Assembly (NCBI GenBank): GCA_023935145.1
Contig: CM043700.1
Span: forward strand, 30,254,001-30,318,000
Length of the DNA stretch: 64,000 nt
Direction: 5' to 3'
From: Bretschneidera sinensis
Lineage: Eukaryota; Streptophyta; Magnoliopsida; Brassicales; Akaniaceae
Within the stretch, counting starts at the first letter, position 1. Each line of letters starts with the position of its first letter. The position numbers and the translations under genes are program-made. The notes below the pieces were generated by a model. The model had not been told where the DNA came from and did no database searches. It saw nothing but the letters and a program-made list of their open reading frames with translations. Below, one piece after another: positions 10,901-22,187 of this stretch.

Positions 10901-13900
10901 ACCGATAGAGTTACTACCACAACCTCCTTTTCCACCACGATTACTTATATTATCATAACCACGGCCTCTACTAGTACTAGTATCATCCGCTCAGTCACCT
11001 TGCCAAGCTTGAGTAACCAAGGCAAACTTGTCAACCAAAGATCCGTCGACACTAGTTTGGGAAACGGCTCGTAATGCACGAGCATAAGTCTCAGACCATG
11101 TAGGAAGTTCTGCCTCTCCTAGTATTTGGGATCGAACTGGTTCATGCTCAGGTTTTAGGCCAACCAGGAATGTGAGTACCGTGACTTGCTCTTGGCCTTT
11201 TTGCATGGCTTTTACATCAGCGGAAATAGGCATCAAAGTACGCAACTCTAAAGACATTCTCTTCATATCAGTAAAATATTCAGTAACATCTCGATCACCT
11301 TGCTGGCTATGAAAACACTTGGCATTCACATCATACATATGATAAAGATTGCTAGAATATAATTTACGAACATAGTCCCAAACTTCCTTACAAGTTTCAA
11401 AATGTGTACATAAGTCAGCAATTTAGAGTTCCATTGAATTCCTTAATAAAGTGATGAGTGAGGAATCCTCTCGTTCCAGTGTATCAAACAATTTCGGATC
11501 GGCAAACGGATCATCAATAAGAAATTTTTGCTTTCCTTGATCAGTGACATTTTTATAGACTGCCTTAAAGCATTGAACGTAATTACTACTATTCAACTTT
11601 CGAGTAGTAATAATATAAGGACTCGACAAGGGAGAGGTACCGGAGACAATCTTGGAATCTATAGTGACAGATTATAATTCGGCAAACAAAATAATCCAAT
11701 AACCAAACAGGTTATTAACCAAAAAATCAAACAAATTATAACCAAGGAACCAAACATGTGCTAACCAAGTAACCAAAAAGGTTCTAACCAAGTAACCAAA
11801 CAGGTCTAACCAATTAACCAAACATGTCTAACCAAGTAACCAAACAGGACTAATCAAGTAACCAAACAGAAGGCCAGAGTTGGAGCTGGGGTCAAAGAAG
11901 ATGCTGGAACAAGCCGAAGCCAAGGTCAGGGTAGATGACGGAGCCGGGGTATGCCGGAGTAGGCTGAAGCTGGAGCTAGGTCAGGGAAGATACCGGACAC
12001 ATGCAACAGTCGTTGACGGGTCGCGACAATGGTGACAGGCTGCAAACAGCATCAAAACAGGCTGGAATTTTGTGGGTTCTAATCGCTGAAGATATCTGGT
12101 GCTGATGGTGGCTGCCGATCCGATGTGGCGTGGTCGAAAGGTGGTAGATCGGAGTTTCGGGTTTGCAGTGGTGTATAGTGGTTTTGGTTGCTTTTTCGGT
12201 GAGGTGTCGATGCGTGTTGGGTAGATCGGAGTAGATCAGAAAATTTCGATCATGATGGTGTGCTCAGGTGAGGGACGGTGGCTGATTGTTGCGCATGGAG
12301 GTGGCACGTGGATGACGGAGGCCGTGAACAGTCACAGGAACAAATCGCTTTTTTTTATATGTGAAATGTATTTAAAAAAAAAGCACCAAGGGGTTGCAAC
12401 CCATGTACATGGCTATCAATATGAGAGAGACTCCACAAAATCTATAAAGTCAGTCATTTACAAAAGAATTCCCTTTGACCCAAAAAAATAAGCCTTTAAG
12501 TTATCTTTCCCTACTTACAACCAAAGGTCTCTCGAAGCTTTCAAACGTTCTACGGTTCCTTTCGAGCCAAATAATCCAAAAGATAGAAAGTGTGATCAAG
12601 GAGTAAACTTTCTTGAGATTTTTAAGAGCTCACAGTCTACTCCAAGCCCACACTTCATCTAACACTGATCTGGCGCATACCCAAGAGATCCCCAAAACTT
12701 TATAAGTCATTTTCCATAAGGATCTTGCTAAAGAGCACTCCATCAGAAGATGAAGCACAGACTCACCACATCATTTGCAAATGAAACAACGGTTCACCAA
12801 CATCTTTCCCCTTCTTTGCAAATTATAAAGCATTAGGATTTTTTCCAAAGAGGCCTCCCAACAAAAAAGTCACTTTCTTTGGGGCATCGAAGCACTAAAT
12901 TGCTTTCCACAGGAAGTTGCTGGATCCATCCATAGTAGACCCGGCTAGAAGAATCTTATAAAAAGACTTCACCTCAAAACCTATGACCGGGTTATCCCTC
13001 CATCTCATCACATCTTCATTAGAAAAGTCAAAGTTAAAACTATATAAAGTTTCCAAGAAGCTTTGCATCCTCTCAATCTCCCAATTGTTAACATTGCGTA
13101 TGAAAGGCACATCCCACGAAATAACATTGTTGTTCACCAAGAAGCAAGATGAAATAAGAGCTTCTTTATCTCTCGTCATTTCGAAGATTTCTGGCAAACG
13201 ATCTTTAAAAGGGGTGTTCCCGAACCATGTATCATGCCAAAGCCATGTTCTCCTTCCATCACCAACCAACACCGAAAGGTGTGAACTCAAGGCTTCCTAA
13301 CCATTCCGTATCCATTTTACACTCCAACACTATAGGTCTCCCTTTTTTTCTTAGACATCTACCTGCAAGCATCCAAAACAAACTTAGCTTCCACTATTTT
13401 CCTCCAAAGATGATCCCTTTCCACGATAAACCTCCATAACCATTTTCCCAACAAAGCTTTTTTTGAAAAATGTAAGGGACTTTATACCTAATCCTCTTCT
13501 ATCTAACGGTTTCTTAACCACACCCCATCTTACCAAGTGAAATTTATGCTCCTCCCCAGCATTGCCCCGAAGGAATCTTCTTTGAATATCCCATAAACTC
13601 TCTGTCTTATTGATTGAATGAAAAGAATACAATCGACCCAATATATAGACTTATAAATACAAAGACTAATAGAAATAGAACACAACAATTTAGAAAAGAT
13701 AGATATGATCCAAGTCTACTAAAATACTTATTAAGAATACTAATAAGATTCTCAACACAAATAAACCCAAACCCATAAATTACAATAACATATGAAAACA
13801 AGTCGAGTCTCCATTCCCATGACAAATAGTAGGTCACCATGTCGGTGCCATCTAACGAGACAAGATCCAAGAACACCGGATAAACAAGACTTTTGACTTT

Positions 13901-16900
13901 TTTTCTTCTTGTTTTTTTTACTAACATTAACTTTGACCTTAATAGGCTACAATCAATGAGTCAAGAGGATACAACATCAACATAGGTTGAATCAGGTTAA
14001 CAACATCAATATTGGGGTAAGGAACGATCAAGAACTACTTTTTTTCAAACTCTTCCTCTTCTTCTTCCTGAACTCTTCTTCTTCTCGGACTCTTCTTCTT
14101 CTTGAACTCTTCTTGGAAACATAATAACACATAACAAATACCTTTGCTTCATTTTCTTTATCAACAGAAACAGATAAACAACAAAAAACAATGACAGAAT
14201 CCGACAGAATTTCTTCGAAAAAACAGAAAAAAAAAATTTGCTAAAAAAGAAGAAACCATAGAAAATGCCGAAAAAAAAAACAAATCAAAAACTAAAAAAC
14301 ATATTCTAAACTATATACATATATTAACAATTCACTTTTCTTATAATTGTGTTCCCTATTTTGTAGTTTTGTAGTTTCCCAAGATAATACAATATAAATA
14401 CCAAGGGGGGGAGTAACAAATTAATTTTTCTCACCCATTCTCCTAAAACTTCTCTCCTCATCCTCCTTTATTTTCAACTTGGTATAAGATGATGTTTTTA
14501 TTCTTTAGGATTCTTTAAAAAATGATATGCTAACGTCATGCTGATGTCATCATGATTTCAATGTCATCGAATGGGGTTTAGATTCTACCAACAAGAGCGA
14601 CTCTTTGAGAGGAACAAAACCCATTAATCAATTTTATTATCCGATTACTCTAGACCCATCAATTTGAGTTTTTCCTCTCAAAACTTTCGTTCGCCTTCTC
14701 TGGAATTTTGCTTGATCTATTAAATCAGAGGCTTAGATCATGGTTCAACCATCACAGAAGGGTGTGCCTAGGGCATGGGTATGTGTCCACAAAAATTTTT
14801 TTTTTTACAATTCATCGTGATTTGGAAGCGTTTTAGTTGTTGTTTGGCTATTTTTCTGATCGGTGGTGCTGTTTTTCAAGCTTTTTGGCTATTTTCTGAT
14901 CGGTTAAGCAGTGATCAGGTCTATTTTACCGTTTTTACCCGTTCTTGTGGTTTAGAGTGGTTCGTTGGATCTTTGCAAGCTATTTTCACAGTTCAGCAGC
15001 ATATATTGCTTCAATCAAAGGTTAATACGATCTTTATTTGAGTTTTATTCCCCTATTTTGGTGGTTGATCTGGTTTATGTAGTTGTTTTTTATTGGTTGT
15101 TGTGAAATATGTTTTTTTAGGCTAATCACAATGTCCGATGATAGTTCAGTCTCACTAGGTAATTACTTCAACCAAGCTCAATGAAAAAAAAACTACCTTG
15201 GTCGTGGTCAGGTACTCTTTTTCTCAAAGGAAAAGGAAAAATGGGATATCTTACTGGTATCATTAAAGAACCAGCCGAGGATGATCCACTGTATGGGAAA
15301 TGGGAATCTGAAAATTCCATGATCATGTTGAGGTTGTTGCATGCCACGGAACCTGATATTAGTAGTAGTCTCATGTTCTTAGACTATACCAAAAACACTA
15401 CCCAGATATTCGAGTTGAAGTGGCAGATACATAGCATAGATCAAAAGGAATTATCAATCTTTACATATTTCAACCAGGTTCGTAAATTATGGCATGAATT
15501 GGATCTCTATGAGGATCTCTATATGGTGTGCACTAGAGATGCACAAAAGGTCCAAAAACGGTAAGATGGAGAGCGAGTGTTCGAATTTCTTGTTGGGTTA
15601 TGACCTGAATTTGATCAGGTTCGGGTTCAGATTCTAGATAAAGAACCTTTGCCATCCCTTTCAAAGGTCTCTGCCTATGTTCAGAATGAGGAAAGTTGAT
15701 AGAGTGATGCTTCCTCCTATGTCTCTTCCTATATCTCATACCTCTTCAGCACTGGTTTCATCTTCCTATGGCCCCTCATTGACTACACTAGCGGATGAGA
15801 AAGATAAATTATTTTGTGATCATTGTAAAAATCCTCGTCACACGAGGAATACTTGTTGGCAGCTTCATGGTCGTCCAACTAATCGAGGTAGAGGTGGTGG
15901 TCATGTTGGTGGTACTTCTCGACCAGCTAGTAGTGGCTCTAGACCCTCTCATGCTCACCTTACTGCATTCATATATGAGACTCCTTCTGATGGTCTTTCT
16001 ATGGAATTTAACTCTTGATCTTTGAGTCAAGATGGGATTCACACTATTAGGCGTCTGGTGTCTAAACTGGATACGTCCTCTGTAGCAACTTCCTCTTATG
16101 CTCATTCATATGGCACTCAAAGCATCCTCTAATTCTGATCCTTGGGTCATTGACTCAGGGGCCACTGAACATACGACCGGTGAGTTTACTGAATTTATTT
16201 CCTATACCACTTATTCGGGTAAAGATAAAGTTAAACTTGCTCATGGTTCTTTATCCTCCATTTCGGACAAAGGCTCAATTCTTGTTTCTTTTGAGATGAT
16301 GTTATCTTCTGTTTTACATGTTCCAAATCTTGCTACTAACCTTTTATTTGTTAGTGGTACTACAAAATCTCTTAATTTTAGTGTGAAATTTTTGCTTTCC
16401 TATTGCATGGAGGGCGATTGGCAGTGGTAAAGAGAGGGATGGTCACTTATTATATGAATTTTGCTATCTCCGAGTTGGCTCACGCGATGCAAGCTCATCA
16501 TTCTACCGGTAATGAGAAGTCTTCTGATTTAGTGTAGTTATGGCATAAACGATTAGGACATCCACCTTTTGCTTTGTTGAAACGTTTATTTCTGTCTTTA
16601 TTTTCTCATTTGAATGTATCTTCATTTCAATGTGATACTTGTGAGTTTACTAAACATCATCGTGTTACATTTCCATTAAGTTTTAATAAAATTTTTATGA
16701 CATTTACTATTGTTCATACTGATGTTTGGGTCCCTCTCGTAGAGTATCCATCTCTGATTTTCGATGGTTTGTGACCTTTACTAATGATTGTTCTCATAAC
16801 ACATGGGTTTATCTTATGAAAGCAAAAAGTAAGGTGTTTTTTATCTTTAAAATCTTTCATCATATGGTTCAAACTCAATTTAATAACTCCATTAAAATTG

Positions 16901-19900
16901 TTCATTCTGACAATGGCAAAAAGTGTTTTAACAGTGGTATTTCTTCGTACTTAGAGGAACATGGCATAGTTCATCAATCCACTAGTGTAAAAACTCCTTA
17001 ACAGAATGGTGTTGCCCAAAGTAAAAATTGTCATCTTTTGGAGGTTGCAAGATCTCGTGTTTCAAATGCATGTTCCCAAACCTTAATGGGGTGATGTTGT
17101 ATTGACAACTGCATATCTCATAAATCGTTTCCCTTATAGGGTACTTGATTTCAAAATACCACTTGAGACATTGTCCCCACCATCTATGTTTGCTTTTTTT
17201 ATTGTTCCTCCACGAGTTTTCGGTTGTACTTATTTTGTTCATGTTCAAAGTCAATCTTGTGATAAATTAGATCCTCGTTCTCTTATGTGTTTTCTTGGTT
17301 ATTCATATACTCAAAAAGACTACAAGTGTTTTCATCCTCTTTTGGTCAACGTTTTGTTTCTATGGATGCGACATTCTTTGTTTCTCGTCCATACATTTTA
17401 CTATCTAAGACTCCTCTTCACAAAGAACATTTAGGTGAAAAGCAATATCTATTTCCTGTTCTTTCTATAATGATGTCTAAGTCCCTTTTAGTAGTTGAAG
17501 AGGTGAGCAATGAAAAACCAGAATTACCTACCACTGTGAAGGAAATTGAAAGTGAGAGTGAGCCAATCAATGTGGAGCTCAAGGTATATTCAAGGAGACA
17601 AAAGGATAAGATCATTCCTTATACTCCTACTTTCCAATCAGATCCCTGGCAGGTGAGTCCTTTAAAGTACTTGATTCTGATCCTAATCTTGACACTCCTA
17701 TTGCCCTTCGTAAAGGTACTAGGGCTTGTACTCAGCATCCTATATCCAACTTTGTTTCATATTGTCAGCTCTCATCATTTTATTGTGCTTTTGCATCCCA
17801 ATTGCCTTTTGTTTCTATTCCTCATAATTGGCAAGATGCTTTGAGAGATTCTAGGTGGAGAGATACCATGTAGAAAAACAATACTTGGTAGCTAGAAGGT
17901 TCACTCAGACCTATGGAATTGACTATCAAGAAACTTTTGTACCAATAACCAAGGTGAACTCTATCAAGGTCCTACTATCTTTAGTTGCAAATAAAGGTTG
18001 GCCATTGCTACAATTTGAGGTGAAAATGCATTCTTGCATGGAGATTTAGAGGAAGAAGTGTATATGGACATTCCTCTTGGTTTACCCACTACTTTAGACT
18101 CAAGAAAAGCGTGTCAACTGAAAAAAGCTTTGTATGGGTTAAAACAGTCTCTTACGACATGGTTTAAACAGTTTTCCCGAGCTATGCTGGGATATGGCTA
18201 TCTGTAGAGTTGGAGTGATCACACCTTATTCATCAAGCACTCACCTCAAGGAAAGGTTACTGCTTTGAATGTTTATGTTGATGGCATTGTCGTAACAAGT
18301 GATGATGACACAGAAATGACTTAACTCAAAACTTATTTAGTGAAGGAGTTTGAAATCAAAGATTTAGGGAACTTAAAGTATTTTCTTGGCACAGAGGTAG
18401 CCGGATCAAGGAAAGCTATCTTCATTTCACAGCAAAAGTATGTTCTTCATCTTCTCCAAGAAATAGGTATGTTGGGTTATAAACCAGTTGACATATCAAT
18501 AGAGAAGAATCTAAAACTAGGAGAAGATAGTAATGGTGTTCCTACTGACAGAGGAAGGTTTCAAAGATTGGTTGGGAAGTTGATTTATCTTTCTCATACA
18601 CGTCCAGATGCATGCTCCAAGGGAATTCCATATGGAAGTTGTCTATCGCATTCTTCGATGCTTAAAGAGTGCTTCTGGGAAGGGTCTTTTGTTCTCTAGA
18701 CATGATCACATGCGAGTGGAATGTTATACAAATGCATATTGGACTACATCAATGACCGACAGAAGATCAACCTTCCGGTATATTACCTTTGTGGGTGGTA
18801 ATATGGTGACGTAGAAGAGTAAAAAACAAGCGGTTGTAGCCCGATCTAGTGCAGAGGCAGAATTTTGAGCGATAGCCCACGGTATTTGTGAGTTAATTTG
18901 GTTTTGAATGCTGCTACGAGAACTTAGGATTCAATCTAATGATTCTATAAGGTTGTATTGTGATAATAAGGCAACAATCAGCATTGTCCATAATCCGGTG
19001 AACAAAGCATATTGATTCCGGCATGATTTGCACTCCTTTTGTAAAGACAGCAAAGCAGTTGATACATGTTTTAACTAAAGAAGTAGCAAGCATGATGTTT
19101 CATAGTGTCTTAGGAAAGTTGGGCATGTGTGATATCTATGCACCAACTTGAGGGGGAGTGTTAACAATTAACTTTCTTTATAACTGTATTTTCTATTTTG
19201 TAGTTTCTAGATTTCTTTTATTGTAAGATAATACAATATAAATACCAAGGGGGGGTAACAAATTAGTTTTTTCTCTAACCCATTCTCCTAAAACTTTTAT
19301 TTCCTCTTCCTCCTTTATTTTCCACTATATATATTCTATGTTAACAAGAAGAATTGAAAAAAAAAAAATCTCAGCATTATTGTTAACGATCTAAATATAC
19401 ATAGACTTATGAATATCAAACCTAATAGGACTAAGAGACATAAACTAAGTAAAACTAAGAAACCTACTATGACATATAATAGGAAACCTAATAGGACTCT
19501 CAACATAAACCTACTGCATAAGTAATTAGGAAACTTCCTAACATCTCTCAACAAGAAGAAATTATGATAAAATTCATTAATTTAGAACAGTTACATTACA
19601 TGCAGTATGATCATATATTACAATGAGTATTGAACAATTACTTCACTTACGAGAGTTGGACATAAGATATTCAAATTACCTATAGTTGATATTTCAGAAG
19701 AGAAGACAGAAAGAAGGTTGCAATCAATCCCTTAGCATGGAACTTTCTATGTCAATTATTCAATGAACCAAGTCAGAAGATAAGAATATATTATTATCTT
19801 TGAAAGAAAAGGGATTTAAGCCTTTTAAAGAACTTAAATTCGAAATCAAAATGCATTTGATTTCAAAATTGACTACAAACTTGGAAAATTCAGCATAAAA

Positions 19901-22135
19901 CACATGTATATATATCAACTGAAAATGAAAACACAATCAAATACCAATAAAAAAAATGAAAACGCAATCAAATGCAAGCAAAAATAAATGTAGCTTCTGG
20001 GAAATGCAGAAATGCGTTCTGTTAAAGGACAAAAACTTCTGTTTATAATTGCAGAAATAATTCCATACAGAACGATCTTTAATTCATTTAAACTAAGAAA
20101 CACCATACTCTAAATGAACGAGACAAATACCGGTTCACTTCGCCCCCCTATAGACATCATTAGTATGTTTGATGTTCCATCATCTAGCAAGATACGAACT
20201 TGAACAGTAGCTGATGAAGAAGCAGTAGCAGCTGCTGCTGCAGCTTGAGCTGCAGCTGCAGCAGCTTCTTTTGCTTTTCTTGATGAACGCCCTTTTGGGA
20301 TTATGGGAATTCTAGGAGCTAATGCAGATTCCAAAATAACAAATCTGTCACGGCATGTATCCCAAACCAAAAGCCTTGCACTGCCTGAATCAACAATGGA
20401 CCAATCACTAACCTTGTAGATAGAGAAGTAAGGAATGTCAGGCCACACAACTGCAAGATACCTGCAACCAAATTACGCAGTAAGAAAGCTATGATTCTAT
20501 GTGGACAACCAACTCCAAAGATTACCGAAGTAAATAAAACCACTCAGTTCAAGAGTTAAAAGGAACACATTACAAGCATATTCCAACTGAAATGTTTTGC
20601 ATTGGAGTATATTACATGCATGTTAGGTAAGATGCCCACTAATTAGAGTTTTCTTTTTCTTTTTCTTTTTCCTTTTTTGGTTTTCTAAATAAGGTAAAAC
20701 AAAAAAGAAAGTAAATTCATAGGACACACCACATAAAAACAAAAAGGAAACCCTAAACTACTTCAATGTAACTCCATGTCATCAGTTCCAAAATCATCCA
20801 CTATGGTCAGCTTTAATAACAAGTATCAAGAGTGGCACAGAAATCAGGCAACTTGCTTTCCCGAACTGCTTACAGAAAGAACTGAATATGAATCATGCGG
20901 AACAGGTGTGCTAATATGCTTTCTACCCTGCTTGACATGTAATGATTCAATCGTGTCTCGCTTGAACCTTCCTGTTTCAGATAAGAAGCCATTACTTCCA
21001 AAAGACGGATTTGCTGTGTTAGAAAACTGAAAGTTCAATAGCTTTAATTCCCTTTCAATTCCCGACTTCCTGATGGTGTTGGGAGGGGAGCTACAGCTGG
21101 AAGAGATCTTGGATCGAACTCACTGACAATAACACCAATATTGGTTCCAGTAGCAACAAGGTGAGGCTGCAAAGGATGTGCAACCATACAATAAACCTGC
21201 AGGAGGAACTCATGAGAATTGAACAAGATATATTCAAGAAAATATGTGGAGCACTGCCTTGAGGAACGGAATAACATGTAATGAAGATTGATTCCTGTTG
21301 AAATTAAGAAATGAAAAAAAATGTATTATTAATTGATGATCTGAATACAATTCAACAGTCTTATATATAGACTTATGAATATCAAACCTAATAGTACTAG
21401 GAGACATCAACTAGATAAGACAGACATAAGCTAAGTAAGACTAAAAAACCTACCAGAGAAACCTAATTAGGGCTCTCAACACTCCCGTCAAGTTGGAGCA
21501 TACACATGCACCAACTTGTTACAAAGAAACTCATACCAACAACAAAACTCATCCAATCTAAAACAAATAAACTCAAACCCATAAATTACAATAACCTATG
21601 ACAACATGTCAAGGCTCCACACCCACGACAAATAGTTAGGTCACCACATCGATACCACCTAACGAGACAAGATCCGAGAACACCGAATCAACAAGACATT
21701 GACTTATTGCCTTGTTTTTTTTACTAACTTTTACTTTGACTTGAATGGGATGCAATCATTGAGTCGGGAAGAAACAACATCAACAATAGTTGGATCGAGT
21801 TAACAACATCAACATCGAGGTGAGGAACTCTTCTTCTTTTTCTTGAACTCTTCTTTTTTTTTTAACTTTTGTTTCTTTAATACTGAGCCTTTTTTACTAC
21901 CCTTTTTGTTTTTTATTTTTTGACAAACTTTTCTTTTTTTTTACTTTCTTTTTTACACTCTTTTTTCCGTACAAAACTATTTATCAAAAATTCTCATCTA
22001 CTTGTGAACAGTACTCAAAAATAGCGTCGTGGACAATGTTGTGAACAGTACTTGTAAACAAATCCATGGTTTTTTTTTTACGTACAGCACCAGAGTCGTG
22101 CCGAAAAAAAAAACGTAAACTAAAAATATTCTAAA

Positions 22136-22187
<52 letters not shown>

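Larger units (their letters stand above)
5210..13757 (-). mobile_element. copia-1: Ty1/copia retrotransposon, degenerate, nested in B1
   Basis: Minus strand. The 3' LTR is 5210-5389 and a 5'-truncated copy of the same LTR is at about 13595-13757; both carry GAATGAAAAGAATACAATCG and end TTCTCAACA. A perfect 5-bp target duplication CAAAT lies at 5205-5209 and 13758-13762. A polypurine tract (minus TTGAGGGGAAA) abuts the 3' LTR. From right to left the interior has gag, zinc knuckle, protease, GAG-pre-integrase, integrase, reverse transcriptase and RNase H, the copia order. It is interrupted by a 2.2 kb LTR element (6355-8533) and a LINE (about 12351-13594), and carries many stops and frameshifts. 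Confidence 0.92.
14322..19324 (+). mobile_element. copia-2: Ty1/copia retrotransposon, degenerate, nested in B1
   Basis: Plus strand. LTRs 14322-14477 and 19159-19324 share GATAATACAATATAAATACC and a CCCATTCTCCTAAAACTT block. A polypurine tract TTGAGGGGGAG abuts the 3' LTR, and a degraded primer-binding site TTGGTATAAGATG follows the 5' LTR. In order the interior has gag, CCHC, DSGAT protease, pre-integrase, integrase, RT and RNase H, all with stops or frameshifts. The RT motif reads YVDG rather than YVDD. It is the same family as copia-3 at 53.1-57.3 kb. Flanks do not give a clear 5-bp repeat. Confidence 0.92.
4890..19553 (-). mobile_element. B1: small non-autonomous LTR element, split by copia-1 and copia-2
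   Basis: Related LTRs lie at 4890-5123 (3' LTR) and 19339-19553 (5' LTR); each reads TGTTAACAAGAAGAATTG at the plus-strand start and ends CTCTCAACA. A polypurine tract (minus GGGGAG) abuts the 3' LTR. The remaining internal DNA is 5124-5209, 13758-14321 and 19325-19338, with no gag or pol. The same internal sequence, including text encoding CAACTTGTTACAAAG, recurs in B2 and B3. Flanks GGAAG (4885-4889) and AGAAG (19554-19558) match at 4 of 5, fitting an aged 5-bp target duplication. It occupies most of the TWD40-2 intron between exons A and C. Confidence 0.75.

Noticed and set aside
14775..15041. 88-codon ORF in the copia-2 leader
   Set aside because: Leader sequence between primer site and gag; not open in copia-3; no similarity recognised.
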